This document shows, in pieces, positions 43,042 to 53,068 of a stretch of 64,000 bases of DNA (position 1 is its first letter; each line of letters begins with the position of its first letter). This DNA comes from Gammaproteobacteria bacterium (lineage in GTDB: Bacteria; Pseudomonadota; Gammaproteobacteria; Burkholderiales; Sulfuricellaceae). A program made the translations under genes and the position numbers. Where the stretch lies: contig JAHJGO010000005.1 of assembly GCA_018824405.1 (NCBI GenBank), positions 19,226-83,225 on the forward strand, written 5' to 3'. The notes under the pieces were generated by a model. It had not been told where the DNA came from. It worked only from the letters and a program-made list of their open reading frames with translations, and searched no databases.

Positions 43042-43965
43042 ATGCACACCGCCTACATTACCCACCCTAGCAGTCTCAGGCACGACATGGGCGCGGATCA
43101 CCCCGAATGCCCGGCACGTATCCAGGCTATTGAGGATCAGCTGATTGCCTCAGGGCTGCTGCCATTTCTCGATCACCAGGAGGCGCCACGGGCAACGGAT
43201 GAAATGCTGGCGCGAGTGCACCATCCTGACTACATAGCGGCGATTCGTGCTGCTGCGCCTGATGCCGGCCTGGCATACATAGACCCGGACACGGCGATGA
43301 ACCCGCATACACTGGAAGCTGCGCTGCGAGCTGCTGGTGCGGTCGTTCTGGCGGTTGATATGGTGATGTCCGGACGTGCGGAAAATGCCTTCTGCAATGT
43401 GCGCCCGCCTGGTCACCATGCTGGTGTCGCCAGTTCTGGCGGTTTCTGCTTTTTTAACAATGTCGCGGTCGGGGCTGCACATGCCTTGGCTCAGCATGGC
43501 CTGGAACGGGTAGCGATTGCCGACTTCGATGTGCACCACGGCAACGGGACGGAAGATATTTTTCACGACGATCCGCGCGTGATGTTGTGTTCGACTTTTC
43601 GCCATCCTTATTACCCTTATTCCGGGGCTGACAGCGGCAACCAACACATTATCAACGTGCCGCTTCCCGCAGGGACATCGGGAGAAGCTTTTCGCGCAGC
43701 GGTCACGGAACAGTGGCTCCCTGCGCTGGAGCGTTTCAAGCCACAGATGCTGTTCATTTCTGCAGGCTTCGATGCTCACCGCGAGGATGACATGGGCGGA
43801 TTCGCATTGAGGGAAGCGGATTACGTCTGGGTGACCGAAGCACTCAAGGATGTCGCCGCTCGCCATGCCAATAGCCGCATCGTCTCGACACTGGAGGGTG
43901 GCTATGCCTTGCATGCGCTCGGGCGCAGTGCGGCGGCGCATATCAAAGTACTGAGTGATTTGTAA
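43042..43965 (+). CDS. histone deacetylase family protein
   Basis: A 307-residue zinc-dependent deacetylase-fold protein. Key residues are the His-His pair in RPPGHHAGVAS, the metal ligands in IADFDVHHGNGTEDI, another Asp in FISAGFDAHREDD, and the closing EGGYALHALGRS with the transition-state Tyr. Bacterial members deacetylate proteins, polyamines or other small amides. It diverges from the PatZ-like acetyltransferase with 107 bases between start codons, suggesting opposing functions on lysine acetylation under shared control. hprT begins 13 bases downstream, so it may also lead the purine-salvage unit. No strong ribosome site is visible before the ATG. Confidence 0.9.
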   Translation: MHTAYITHPSSLRHDMGADHPECPARIQAIEDQLIASGLLPFLDHQEAPRATDEMLARVHHPDYIAAIRAAAPDAGLAYIDPDTAMNPHTLEAALRAAGAVVLAVDMVMSGRAENAFCNVRPPGHHAGVASSGGFCFFNNVAVGAAHALAQHGLERVAIADFDVHHGNGTEDIFHDDPRVMLCSTFRHPYYPYSGADSGNQHIINVPLPAGTSGEAFRAAVTEQWLPALERFKPQMLFISAGFDAHREDDMGGFALREADYVWVTEALKDVAARHANSRIVSTLEGGYALHALGRSAAAHIKVLSDL

Positions 43966-43978
43966 ACGGGGTGTGCTG

Positions 43979-44521
43979 ATGATGAATGAAGCATGGAAAA
44001 TACGCCAGGAAGCGGAACAACTCGTTTCTGCGGAAGAAGTGGATGAAGTGATGCTGCGTCTGGCCGGGGAGATTTCGCACCAGCTGGCAGACAAGCAACC
44101 GCTGGTACTCAGCGTGATGACCGGTGCGACGGTGTTTGCAGGCCAGTTGCTGCCTTTGCTGGATTTCCCGCTGGATTTTGATTATGTGCAGGTGTCGCGC
44201 TATGGAGATGCCATCCGTGGCGGGCAAATGGTGTGGAAAGTGCCGCCTCCCGTAAATGTCAAAGGACGTGTGGTTCTGGTACTGGATGACATTCTGGACG
44301 AGGGCGTCACGCTGGCGGAAATTCGCCGCTGCGTAATGGAACTGGGCGCGGCTGAGTGCTATAGCGCCGTGTTCGTGAACAAGCTGATTGAGCGTAGCAA
44401 ACCTATACGGGCCGATTTTGTCGGACTCGATATTTCTGACCGTTACGTGTTCGGTTTCGGTATGGATGTTCGTGGCGCGTGGCGTAACCTGCCCGCAATT
44501 TATGCTTTGAAAGAGGAATAA
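43979..44521 (+). CDS. hpt: hypoxanthine-guanine phosphoribosyltransferase
   Basis: A 180-residue type I phosphoribosyltransferase with the PRPP-binding motif VVLVLDDILDEGVTLAEI (residues about 98-115), an early VLSVMTGATVFAGQLL loop and a C-terminal DFVGLDISDRYVFGFGMD that holds the purine-contacting region. It recycles hypoxanthine and guanine to IMP and GMP. Two adjacent ATGs exist (43979 and 43982); the first is used. It lies 13 bases after the deacetylase gene and 5 bases before the methylthio-nucleoside phosphorylase. That coupling suits a phosphorylase that releases hypoxanthine. Confidence 0.92.
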   Translation: MMNEAWKIRQEAEQLVSAEEVDEVMLRLAGEISHQLADKQPLVLSVMTGATVFAGQLLPLLDFPLDFDYVQVSRYGDAIRGGQMVWKVPPPVNVKGRVVLVLDDILDEGVTLAEIRRCVMELGAAECYSAVFVNKLIERSKPIRADFVGLDISDRYVFGFGMDVRGAWRNLPAIYALKEE

Positions 44522-44526
44522 GTTAT

Positions 44527-45285
44527 ATGTTGGGAATTATCGGGGGCAGCGGCCTGGCAAAGATATCCGGCCTGGAAGAGATTCGCCGCAAAGTGGTGAG
44601 GACGCCTTACGGCGAACCTTCCGGCGCGCTGATATTCGGCGAGATCAATGGGCGGGAAGTGGTTTTTCTGGCGCGTCACGGATATGGCCATACCATTCCG
44701 CCGCATGAAGTGAATTATCGGGCCAATATGTGGGCGCTGCATGCCGAGGGTGCGCAGGATGTGATTTCCATTGCCACCGTCGGTGGTGTCCATGCCGACA
44801 TGAAACCGGGGGCCATTGCCATCCCTGATCAGATTATCGATTACACCTGGGGGCGCAAAAGCACTTACCATGATTGTCAGGAAAATTGCGGTTCGAAGAC
44901 GGTCGTGCACATCGACTTTACCTGGCCTTATTGCGACAAGATGCGGCAACTGTGCATGCAGGCCTGCCGAGAGGTAGGAGAGGGTTTTATTGATGGCGGC
45001 GTTTATGCCGCCGTCCAGGGGCCGCGCCTGGAAACGGCTGCCGAAATCAATCGACTGGAGCGCGATGGCGCCACCATGGTGGGTATGACCGGCATGCCGG
45101 AAGCGGCGCTGGCGCGAGAAATCGGCCTGTGCTACGCGGCACTGACGGTGTCGGCCAATTACGCCGCCGGGCGTGGTTCAAGCTCGCATGCGATTGCTTA
45201 CGACGCAGTGGATGTGATCCTCAAACAGGCGATGCAGCGGGTGTTGAAAATTCTGAATCAGGTTGTTGAGCTACGTGACTGTTAG
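44527..45285 (+). CDS. mtnP: MTA phosphorylase family enzyme, probable S-methyl-5'-thioinosine phosphorylase
   Basis: A 252-residue purine-nucleoside-phosphorylase-fold protein of the MtnP group: [15 protein letters not shown] at the N terminus, [23 protein letters not shown], and [37 protein letters not shown]. In human MTA phosphorylase two Asp residues (220 and 222) recognise the adenine amino group and N7. Here the matching stretch [10 protein letters not shown] has Asn211 and Ala213. An Asn at this place is typical of 6-oxopurine enzymes. This points to methylthioinosine rather than methylthioadenosine, giving hypoxanthine and methylthioribose-1-phosphate. It follows hpt by 5 bases and overlaps def by 11, and mtnA is 4 kb away. 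Confidence 0.85.
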   Translation: MLGIIGGSGLAKISGLEEIRRKVVRTPYGEPSGALIFGEINGREVVFLARHGYGHTIPPHEVNYRANMWALHAEGAQDVISIATVGGVHADMKPGAIAIPDQIIDYTWGRKSTYHDCQENCGSKTVVHIDFTWPYCDKMRQLCMQACREVGEGFIDGGVYAAVQGPRLETAAEINRLERDGATMVGMTGMPEAALAREIGLCYAALTVSANYAAGRGSSSHAIAYDAVDVILKQAMQRVLKILNQVVELRDC

Positions 45286-45808
45286 AGCCGTACTCAAGAT
45301 GGGTGATGAGCGCCTGCTGGAGGCTGCCAGGCCTGTGGCCGCTTTAAATACACCCGAATTGCGCACGCTTGTTTCGGATATGCTAGAAACCATGGCCGCG
45401 CTGAAAGGTGCCGGGCTGGCTGCGCCACAGATCGGTGTCGGCTTGCAGGTGGTGATCTTCGGAGTGGCTGGAAATCCGCGCTACCCGGACGCAGAAACCG
45501 TGCCGGACACGGTGCTGATCAACCCCGAGCTGGAATATCTGGGGGATGAAATGGAGGATGGCTGGGAAGGATGCCTGTCGCTGCCCGGCATGCGGGGCAT
45601 AGTGCCGCGCCACAAGCACCTGCGCTACCGTGGCTTCGATCTGGCGGGCCAGCCCATTGATCGAACTGTTACCGGATTTCATGCCCGGGTGGTGCAGCAT
45701 GAATGCGACCATCTCAATGGCATCCTCTACCCGATGCGGATGCGCGACATGAGTCTGTTCGGCTTTACCGATGTACTGTTCCCGGATGTGGCGCCAATGG
45801 AAGAGTAA
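45275..45808 (+). CDS. def: peptide deformylase
   Basis: A 177-residue iron/zinc deformylase with the three family motifs in order: [22 protein letters not shown] (metal-binding Cys) and [12 protein letters not shown] (two metal-binding His and the catalytic Glu). It removes the formyl group from nascent proteins. The GTG at 45275 is preferred because residues [15 protein letters not shown] match the family N terminus; it overlaps the end of the phosphorylase gene by 11 bases. It is not in the usual def-fmt arrangement, so it may be a second deformylase in the genome. It ends 13 bases before the stop of the opposing CNNM gene. Confidence 0.93.
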   Translation: MTVRAVLKMGDERLLEAARPVAALNTPELRTLVSDMLETMAALKGAGLAAPQIGVGLQVVIFGVAGNPRYPDAETVPDTVLINPELEYLGDEMEDGWEGCLSLPGMRGIVPRHKHLRYRGFDLAGQPIDRTVTGFHARVVQHECDHLNGILYPMRMRDMSLFGFTDVLFPDVAPMEE

Positions 45809-45821
45809 AATTCAGGGGGAG

Positions 45822-47111
45822 CTAACTGCTTCGAATGGCAAGCACCTGATCCACCCGATTCCGGTCCACGTCAACTACCTCAAAATTCCAGCCGCAACAG
45901 GTGAATTGCTCGGACTTGCGCGGAATGCGCCCGAGCGAAGCAAGCACGAATCCCCCCACGGTATGGAAATTGCCCAGCTCTTCGTGAGGGATGGTGCGGA
46001 TTTCCAGCTTGTCCTTCATTTCGTCGAGAGCCAGCAGGCCATCCAGTAGCCAGGAGCCATCCGGTCGGCGCACGGCCAAAGCGTCTTCCGGCGTGTCGGC
46101 CAGTGGCATCATTTCGCCGACCAGGGAGAGCATCACGTCGTCCAGCGTGACAAAACCCTCGGTAACGCCGAATTCGCTGACCACCAGCGCAACGGTGGTT
46201 TTCTGCTGGCGCAGGGTGCGCAGCAGGCCGATCAGAGTGAGCGAGCCGGGCACAAACACCGGGGATCCGAGCGGAATCTCGGCGAAATCTACTTCCCCTT
46301 CGATAGCGGCCTGCAGGATGTCATGGCTCTCGGCAATGCCGATGACCTGCTGCAGATCGCCCTTGCAGACCGGTAACTGAGAATGGGGTGCTTCCCTCAG
46401 CAGGCGGAGATTGCGCTCCCGCGGTGCCAGAAGATCCAGGTAGGCGACGTCCGCTGCAGGAGTCATGATGGAAGCCAGGTGGCGATCTTCCAGGCGCAGG
46501 ACATTGCCCAGCAGATGGCTTTCTTCTGGCGCGATGGCGCCCATTTTGGCGCCTTCATCGACGAAGGCGAGAATGTCCTCCACGCTGGTGATGGCGGGAG
46601 CTGAGCGGAACGGCAGAATGGCCAGTATCAGGTCGGCGGACCAGGAAAGGAAATGGATGGCCGGAGAAAGCAGTCGGATGAAAATCGCCATGAAGGGTGC
46701 GCAGAAAGCGGCTACGCGTTCCGGATTGGCAATCGCGAGGCGCTTGGGGATGATTTCACCCAGGACGATCGACGCCGCGGTGACCAGGATAATGGTAATG
46801 GTGAAGGAAATCATGTCGCGCCATTCGCCCAGCATCGGGAGATCAGCGGGAATTGCGGCCTTGAATGAATCAGACAGAGCTGATTCGCCGTAGATGCCCA
46901 TCAGCAGGGCGGCGGCGGTGATGCCGGTCTGAGTCGCGGCCAGCAGGCGGCTGGGGTGCTCCTTGATGGCGATGGCGGCCGCGGCTCCCTTGTGTCCTTC
47001 GCTGGCCATTTTCGCCAGCTTGCCGCGCCGCGAGGAGGCGAGGGCCATTTCGGCCAGGGCAAAGAACCCGGAAAGCACCACCAGGAAAACCAGGATCCAT
47101 AGCGCACTCAT
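45822..47111 (-). CDS. CNNM/CorC-type membrane protein with CBS domains
   Basis: A 429-residue HlyC/CorC-family protein. A membrane DUF21 (CNNM) domain with three to four hydrophobic helices comes first (ILVFLVVLSGFFALAEMAL at the start; VAAFCAPFMAIFIRLLSPAI). A pair of CBS domains at about 205-335 (DRHLASIMTPAADVAYLDL; LVVSEFGVTEGFVTLDDVM) and a C-terminal CorC/HlyC transporter-associated domain (about 345-425) follow. Family members are linked to magnesium, cobalt or sodium transport and resistance, with the CBS pair sensing nucleotides. The ppdK stop lies 38 bases upstream on the same strand, so read-through from ppdK is possible. Confidence 0.9.
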   Translation of the reverse strand: MSALWILVFLVVLSGFFALAEMALASSRRGKLAKMASEGHKGAAAAIAIKEHPSRLLAATQTGITAAALLMGIYGESALSDSFKAAIPADLPMLGEWRDMISFTITIILVTAASIVLGEIIPKRLAIANPERVAAFCAPFMAIFIRLLSPAIHFLSWSADLILAILPFRSAPAITSVEDILAFVDEGAKMGAIAPEESHLLGNVLRLEDRHLASIMTPAADVAYLDLLAPRERNLRLLREAPHSQLPVCKGDLQQVIGIAESHDILQAAIEGEVDFAEIPLGSPVFVPGSLTLIGLLRTLRQQKTTVALVVSEFGVTEGFVTLDDVMLSLVGEMMPLADTPEDALAVRRPDGSWLLDGLLALDEMKDKLEIRTIPHEELGNFHTVGGFVLASLGRIPRKSEQFTCCGWNFEVVDVDRNRVDQVLAIRSS

Positions 47112-47149
47112 TCATTTGCTCCGTAGCTTGTCATTGGGCGCTATTGTAC

Positions 47150-49945
47150 TCACACCGGAACCTGGTACTGTGCTTCCTGCAATTTGGCCTGTGCTGCTGC
47201 CAGGCGTGCGATCGGCACGCGCGGTCCGGAGCAGGAAACATAGCTCAGTCCGATGTGGTGACAGAAGTGGATCGAGCCGGGATGTCCGCCGTGTTCGCCG
47301 CAGATGCCCACCTTCAAGTCCGGCCGGGTCTTGCGCCCGTTGTCCACCGCCATTTTCATCAACTGCCCCACACCCTTGATATCCAGCACTTCGAACGGGT
47401 TGTCCTGCAGGATGCCGGTTTCGTTGTAGGCCGGCAGGAACTTGTTTTCCGCATCCTCGCGACTGAAGGAGAAGGTTGCCTGGGTCAGGTCGTTGGTGCC
47501 GAAGGAGAAAAATTCGGCGGTTTCCGCCATCCGACCGGCGCGCAGGCAGCCGCGTACCACTTCCATCATCGAGCCGAACTTGAATTTCACGTTGATGCCG
47601 TGAGTCAGTTCCACCAGCTTGTGGATGCGCTCGACGTAGCTGTGGATACGCGTCAGTTCTTCGACTGTGGCGACCTGCGGCACCATGATTTCCGGGTAAA
47701 TTTCGACGCCCTCGCGAGCACACAGGGCGGCCGCTTCGAGAATCGCCTGGATCTGCATCGAATAGATTTCCGGATAGGTGATCCCTAAGCGCACGCCGCG
47801 ATGGCCCAGCATGGGGTTGACCTCGGCCAGGGCACGTACTTTTTTGAGGATTTTTTCCTTCTTGCTGATGACATCTTCTTCCAGATGCGACGCCTTGAAG
47901 GTGGTCAGGCCACCCATCAGCTTGGTCAGGCCGTCGGCATATTGCTGGTAGAGCTTGGGGTTGAGCAGCTTGAGCGTGTCCGGAAGATCTTCCAGCCCGT
48001 TGATGGTGTCGCTCAGCTGGTGCAGGTGAGCGATTTCCAGTTCGAGCTGCGCGGCGGTGGGCAGGAATTCGTGCATCGGCGGGTCGAGCAGGCGGATGGT
48101 CACCGGCAGCCCTTTCATGGCCTTGAAAATGCCGGTGAAGTCGGAGCGCTGGATCGGCAGCAGGCGGTCCAACGCAAACTGGCGCTGCTCCGGTGTTTCT
48201 GCCAGGATCATTTCCTGCACGATAGGCAGGCGGTCGGTGCCGTTGAACATGCGCTCGGTGCGACACAGGCCGATGCCTACGGCACCAAATTCACGCGCCT
48301 TGGCGGCGGATTCCGGTGTATCGGCATTGGCCATGACTTTCAGGCGCGCCACCTCGTCCGCCCAGCCCAGCAGGACGGCCATTTCCGGCGAGAATTCGGC
48401 TTCCATGGTGGGAACCTCGCCGGCATAGACATGGCCGCTGCCGCCGTCGATGGTGATGACGTCGCCCTCGTGCAGGGTGGTGTCGCCGATCTGGGCGCTG
48501 CGCTGCTGGTCGTTGATCACGATCTGCTCGCAGCCGGATACGCATGGCTTGCCCATGCCACGCGCCACCACGGCGGCGTGGGAGGTCTTGCCGCCGCGGC
48601 TGGTGAGGATGCCCTGGGCCTGGAAGAAGCCGTGAATATCCTCAGGCTTGGTCTCCTCGCGCACCAGGATGATTTTCTCACCGGCCCGGCCGCGCATTTC
48701 CGCAGTATCGGCATCGAACACGATCTTGCCCGAAGCCGCGCCGGGGGAGGCGGGCAGGCCCTGAGCCAGGGATTTCCCCTTGAAACTTGGCGACAGTTGC
48801 GGCACCAGCAGCTGTTCCAGCACTGCCGGCTCGACGCGCAGCAGGGCGCGCTCCTTGCCGATCAGCTTTTCCTCGAACATTTCCACCGAAGTGCGCACCA
48901 TGGCGCGCGCATTCATCTTGCCATGGCGGGTCTGCAGGCAGTAGAGGACGCCTTTCTCGATGGTGAACTCGAAATCCTGCACTTCCTGGTAATGTGACTC
49001 CAGCCGGTCGTGCAGCACCAGCAACTGGCGGTACATTTCCGGCATCTCCTGCTCCATCTCGGCGATGGGTTTCGGAGTGCGGATGCCGGCCACCACGTCC
49101 TCACCCTGGGCATTGGTGAGGTACTCGCCGAAAATCATGTTCTCGCCGGTGCCGGGATTGCGGGTAAAGCCCACGCCGGTGGCGGAATCGTTACCCATGT
49201 TGCCGAACACCATGGTGCAGATGTTGACTGCGGTGCCGCTGGCCTGTTCCTTTGTAATCCGGAACTGCTTGCGGTAATCCACCGCGCGTTTTCCCATCCA
49301 GGAACGGAATACGGCACCCACGGAAATTTCCAGCTGTTCGAGCGGATCCTGCGGGAAGGGTTTGCCGGTGTGGCGTTCCACGATGGCAAGAAACTCTGTT
49401 GCAAGTGCCTTAAGGTGATCCGCGCCAAGATCGACGTCCAGCGGCGCGCCATATTTGCGCTTGATGGCTGTCATCGCCTGATCGAAATGTTCGTCGCCAA
49501 TGCCCAGCGCGATCTTGCCGAACAGCTGGATGAAGCGGCGGTAGGCATCCCAGGCAAAGCGCTCGTTATTCGTTTGCCTGATCAGACCCGGCAGTGAAGT
49601 TTCATTCAGCCCCAGGTTGAGGATGGTATCCATCATGCCCGGCATTGACATGGCCGAACCGGAGCGGACTGAAACCAGCAGGGGATTGTCACCGCTGCCG
49701 AAACCCTTGCCGGTTTTCTGCTCCAGTGCGGCCATCTGGGCCTTGATACCATCCATCAGGCCATCTGGCAGCTGGTTCTTTTCCAGATAGGCGAGACAGG
49801 CCTCCGTGCTGATGACGAAGCCCGGCGGGACGTTCAGGCCGATCTGTGTCATCTCGCACAGATTGGCACCCTTGCCGCCCAGCAACATCTTGTTTTTACC
49901 GTCACCTTCTTCAAAGGCGTAAATAAACTTATTGCTGTCGGTCAT
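47150..49945 (-). CDS. ppdK: pyruvate, phosphate dikinase
   Basis: A 931-residue PPDK. The N-terminal ATP-grasp domain (GGKGANLCEMTQIGLNVPPG) is followed by a phosphohistidine domain with catalytic His in SRGGKTSHAAVVARG (near residue 460). A C-terminal PEP/pyruvate TIM barrel has the catalytic Cys in GLSYVSCSGPRVPIARLA. It interconverts pyruvate, ATP and phosphate with PEP, AMP and pyrophosphate. In this organism that could link gluconeogenesis with the pyrophosphate economy, since ATP sulfurylase uses pyrophosphate. Length is somewhat above the usual 875-900. It diverges from gltX across a 260-base gap with no clear promoter pair. Confidence 0.96.
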   Translation of the reverse strand: MTDSNKFIYAFEEGDGKNKMLLGGKGANLCEMTQIGLNVPPGFVISTEACLAYLEKNQLPDGLMDGIKAQMAALEQKTGKGFGSGDNPLLVSVRSGSAMSMPGMMDTILNLGLNETSLPGLIRQTNNERFAWDAYRRFIQLFGKIALGIGDEHFDQAMTAIKRKYGAPLDVDLGADHLKALATEFLAIVERHTGKPFPQDPLEQLEISVGAVFRSWMGKRAVDYRKQFRITKEQASGTAVNICTMVFGNMGNDSATGVGFTRNPGTGENMIFGEYLTNAQGEDVVAGIRTPKPIAEMEQEMPEMYRQLLVLHDRLESHYQEVQDFEFTIEKGVLYCLQTRHGKMNARAMVRTSVEMFEEKLIGKERALLRVEPAVLEQLLVPQLSPSFKGKSLAQGLPASPGAASGKIVFDADTAEMRGRAGEKIILVREETKPEDIHGFFQAQGILTSRGGKTSHAAVVARGMGKPCVSGCEQIVINDQQRSAQIGDTTLHEGDVITIDGGSGHVYAGEVPTMEAEFSPEMAVLLGWADEVARLKVMANADTPESAAKAREFGAVGIGLCRTERMFNGTDRLPIVQEMILAETPEQRQFALDRLLPIQRSDFTGIFKAMKGLPVTIRLLDPPMHEFLPTAAQLELEIAHLHQLSDTINGLEDLPDTLKLLNPKLYQQYADGLTKLMGGLTTFKASHLEEDVISKKEKILKKVRALAEVNPMLGHRGVRLGITYPEIYSMQIQAILEAAALCAREGVEIYPEIMVPQVATVEELTRIHSYVERIHKLVELTHGINVKFKFGSMMEVVRGCLRAGRMAETAEFFSFGTNDLTQATFSFSREDAENKFLPAYNETGILQDNPFEVLDIKGVGQLMKMAVDNGRKTRPDLKVGICGEHGGHPGSIHFCHHIGLSYVSCSGPRVPIARLAAAQAKLQEAQYQVPV

Positions 49946-50205
49946 GGCGTATTCCTCCCAAATATTCTGGTGAATCTCAAAATCAACACTTCATCTGGAT
50001 TCTGCGGCTAAATCCTGCCCGCTGACAAGCATCAAGTGTACTGTTTTATGACCGGAACAGCATGCATCCATGCATTGGCAGGGGGTCGAAGCGGTTACGA
50101 AAATGGTTTAATCCGAAAGAGGCGATTTTTCGCGTAAAATACGCACTTTTCGGGCATCCGCGCTGCGGCTTGTCCGCCTAATCTTTAATTCGGCTTTCTT
50201 GAAAT

Positions 50206-51630
50206 ATGGTTCGTACCCGTTTTGCTCCCAGCCCTACTGGCTATCTTCACATCGGCGGTGCTCGCACCGCGCTGTTTTCCTGGGCTTATGCCCGTCTGCA
50301 TAAAGGCACTTTCGTGTTGCGTATCGAGGATACCGACCTTGAACGCTCCACGCCGGAGTCGGTTCAGGCCATTCTTGACGGCATGGACTGGCTCGGCCTG
50401 GATTACGACGAAGGCCCGTTCTACCAGATGCAGCGCATGGATCGCTACAAAGAAGTGATCCAGCAACTGCTGGATGAAGGCAATGCCTATTACTGCTATG
50501 CCAGCAAGGAAGAGCTGGATGCCATGCGCGAAGAGCAGGAAAAACGCGGTGAAAAGCCGCGATATGACCGCCGCTGGCGCGATTCAAATGCGACGCCCCC
50601 GGCCGGAATTTCCCCCGTGGTGCGCTTCAAGACCCCGCTCGCTGGCGCTGTCGTCATCGATGATCTGGTCAAGGGCCGGGTGGTGGTCGGCAACAGTGAG
50701 CTGGACGACCTCATCATTGCCCGTTCGGACGGCACCCCAACTTATAATTTCTGTGTGGTGGTGGATGACTGGGACATGCAGATCACCCATGTCATTCGCG
50801 GCGACGATCATCTCAACAACACGCCACGCCAGATCAATATCCTCAAGGCGCTGGGTGCGCCCCTGCCGCAGTATGCCCATGTGCCGATGATCCTCGGCGC
50901 AGATGGTGAGCGCATGTCCAAGCGTCACGGCGCGGTCTCGGTGATGCAATATCAGGAAGACGGCTATCTGCCGGAAGCGCTGCTGAATTATCTTGCGCGC
51001 CTGGGTTGGGCAAAAGGTGACGAGGAAGTGTTCAGCATGGATCAGTTCGTCGAATGGTTCGATCTTGGCAGCATCTCGAAATCCGCTGCCAAATTCAATC
51101 CGGAAAAATTACTGTGGCTGAATCAGCAATATCTCAAGCAGGCTGACGGTCAGCGCCTGGCCGAACTGGCCAAACCCTTTGTCCAGCGCGATTGCTGCGA
51201 TCCGTCAGCAGGCGGACCCGATCTTGCCGTGGTGGCGGATCTGCTCAAGGAGCGGGTCAGTACAGTGGAAGAACTGGCTGATGCCGCGGTGTATTTCTAC
51301 CGTGCTCTGGATGCCGAGCCTGCCTTGCTGGAACAACATGTCCCCCAGGATATTTGGCCAGTCATGGAAGAGATGGCGGAAAAATTTGCTGCTATTGAAT
51401 GGACCCGGGAAGCTATTCACGACGTCATGAAATCCACGGTTGCCGCACATGGGTTGAAATTGCCCAAAGTAGCGATGCCGCTGCGCGTGCTGGTGACAGG
51501 CGAATCCCAGACCCCTTCTGTCGATGCCGTGCTGGCCCTGATCGGCAAGGACGAGGTGGTGGCGCGCCTGAAAAAACAACTGGCCCGGGTAGCCGGCGGT
51601 TTCATTGCGACGCCGGGTGAAAGCTCATAA
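50206..51630 (+). CDS. gltX: glutamyl-tRNA synthetase
   Basis: A 474-residue class I synthetase. It has the HIGH motif in [18 protein letters not shown] (residues about 5-22), the [18 protein letters not shown] stretch, the KMSKS-type motif [12 protein letters not shown] near residue 240 and a helical anticodon-binding C-terminal half. It charges tRNA-Glu in the cytoplasm, and the product also feeds tetrapyrrole (sirohaem, haem) synthesis. The ATG lacks a strong ribosome site (CTTGAAAT). It stands alone between ppdK, divergent, and surE. No tRNA genes were seen beside it. Confidence 0.96.
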   Translation: MVRTRFAPSPTGYLHIGGARTALFSWAYARLHKGTFVLRIEDTDLERSTPESVQAILDGMDWLGLDYDEGPFYQMQRMDRYKEVIQQLLDEGNAYYCYASKEELDAMREEQEKRGEKPRYDRRWRDSNATPPAGISPVVRFKTPLAGAVVIDDLVKGRVVVGNSELDDLIIARSDGTPTYNFCVVVDDWDMQITHVIRGDDHLNNTPRQINILKALGAPLPQYAHVPMILGADGERMSKRHGAVSVMQYQEDGYLPEALLNYLARLGWAKGDEEVFSMDQFVEWFDLGSISKSAAKFNPEKLLWLNQQYLKQADGQRLAELAKPFVQRDCCDPSAGGPDLAVVADLLKERVSTVEELADAAVYFYRALDAEPALLEQHVPQDIWPVMEEMAEKFAAIEWTREAIHDVMKSTVAAHGLKLPKVAMPLRVLVTGESQTPSVDAVLALIGKDEVVARLKKQLARVAGGFIATPGESS

Positions 51631-51668
51631 AATCGCCTTGATACAGTGATCAGGACTGAATATATTTA

Positions 51669-52409
51669 ATGCGAATTCTGCTTAGCAACGACGACGGTTA
51701 TTTTGCGCCTGGTCTGGCCGTGCTGGCTGAGATGCTCTCTTCAGTGGCACAAGTCACCGTGGTGGCGCCCGAGCGCGACCGCAGCGGCGCGAGTAATTCG
51801 CTGACCCTCGACCGCCCCCTGATGCTGCGCCAGGCCAGCAGCGGGTTCTATTACGTCAACGGCACGCCGACCGATTGCGTCCATCTGGCGGTGACCGGCA
51901 TGCTGGATCATCTGCCGGACATGGTGATTTCCGGCATCAATCATGGCGCGAACATGGGCGACGACACCATCTATTCAGGTACCGTGGCAGCTGCGACGGA
52001 AGGCTTTCTGCTTGGTGTCCCGGCCATTGCAGTCTCGCTGGTGAGTAGCCATCACGCCCATTTTTCCACAGCTGCGAGAGTGGTGAAGGAGATGGTGGAG
52101 CGTTACCAGCGCGAACCCCTGGCTCAGCCGACATTGCTCAACGTCAATGTGCCCGACGTGCCTTACGAGACGCTGCAGGGCATCGAAATTACCCGTCTGG
52201 GCAAGCGCCACAAGGCCGAGCCAGTGGTTAAGGCGGAGAATCCACGTGGCCAGACCGTGTACTGGGTAGGCGCGGCCGGCCTGGCCCAGGATGCCGGGCC
52301 GGGAACGGATTTCGAGGCCGTGTCCCGGAATGCAGTTTCTGTCACGCCGCTACAGATTGACTTGACCCATTACCAACAGGTGGATAGCTTGAAAGGGTGG
52401 CTGGCATAA
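51669..52409 (+). CDS. surE: 5'-nucleotidase SurE
   Basis: A 246-residue SurE with the metal site [16 protein letters not shown] at the N terminus, [17 protein letters not shown], the Asn of [14 protein letters not shown] and [23 protein letters not shown]. It hydrolyses nucleoside monophosphates and short polyphosphates and is associated with stationary-phase survival. The stop shares bases with the pcm ATG (TAATG), giving tight translational coupling in a surE-pcm-nlpD operon. The ATG follows a weak ribosome region. Confidence 0.96.
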   Translation: MRILLSNDDGYFAPGLAVLAEMLSSVAQVTVVAPERDRSGASNSLTLDRPLMLRQASSGFYYVNGTPTDCVHLAVTGMLDHLPDMVISGINHGANMGDDTIYSGTVAAATEGFLLGVPAIAVSLVSSHHAHFSTAARVVKEMVERYQREPLAQPTLLNVNVPDVPYETLQGIEITRLGKRHKAEPVVKAENPRGQTVYWVGAAGLAQDAGPGTDFEAVSRNAVSVTPLQIDLTHYQQVDSLKGWLA

Positions 52410-53068
52410 TGAATGTCCGGATCAGCGGGATTGGCATGACTTCCCAGCGCACGCGCATGCGCATGGTGGACCGTCTGCGTAGCCAGGGCATCAAGGATGA
52501 AGTCGTGCTGTCCGTGATGGGCTCCATTCCGCGCCACATTTTTATTGAGGAAGCGCTCTCCAGTCGGGCGTATGAAGATACGGCCCTGCCCATCGGTTTT
52601 GGCCAGACTATCTCCAATCCCTATATTGTGGCACGCATGACTGAAATCCTGCGCAATGGACAAGACATCGGCAAAGTACTGGAAATTGGCACCGGCTGCG
52701 GCTATCAGACCGCCGTGCTGTCCAAGCTGGCGCGTGAGGTTTTTACCGTGGAGCGAATTTCTCCGCTACTGACCAAGGCGCGCAAAAATATCCGCGAAGC
52801 GCACTGCACCAACGTGCGTGCACGCCATGCCGATGGCGGCATCGGCATCGCGGAGGCTGCGCCTTTTGACGCCATCATCATGACCGCAGCATCCACCCAT
52901 ATCCCTGCAGCACTCCTGAAGCAGCTGGATGTCGGCGGACGGCTGGTGATGCCGATTGGTTCCGGCGATCAGCAGCGTCTTCACCTGATCGAACGCACAC
53001 CAAAAGAATATGTTGAGACCGTGCTCGAAGCAGTGAAATTCGTGCCGCTTCTGGCCGGGGTGATTTGA
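52409..53068 (+). CDS. pcm: protein-L-isoaspartate O-methyltransferase
   Basis: A 219-residue Pcm with [19 protein letters not shown] (substrate-binding signature), the SAM-binding motif [19 protein letters not shown] and later [22 protein letters not shown]. It repairs isoaspartyl damage in aged proteins. The ATG at 52409 overlaps the surE stop as TAATG; a GTG four codons upstream would lie inside surE and is less likely. The stop overlaps the nlpD start as TGATG. Confidence 0.95.
   Translation: MNVRISGIGMTSQRTRMRMVDRLRSQGIKDEVVLSVMGSIPRHIFIEEALSSRAYEDTALPIGFGQTISNPYIVARMTEILRNGQDIGKVLEIGTGCGYQTAVLSKLAREVFTVERISPLLTKARKNIREAHCTNVRARHADGGIGIAEAAPFDAIIMTAASTHIPAALLKQLDVGGRLVMPIGSGDQQRLHLIERTPKEYVETVLEAVKFVPLLAGVI

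Noticed and set aside
47112..48997. Open frames on both strands within ppdK
   Set aside because: They are shadows of ppdK; the conserved phosphohistidine and PEP-binding motifs are only in the accepted frame.
49946..50205. tRNA gene or promoter pair between ppdK and gltX
   Set aside because: No cloverleaf with a T-loop consensus was found, and no -35/-10 pair with correct spacing was convincing on either strand.
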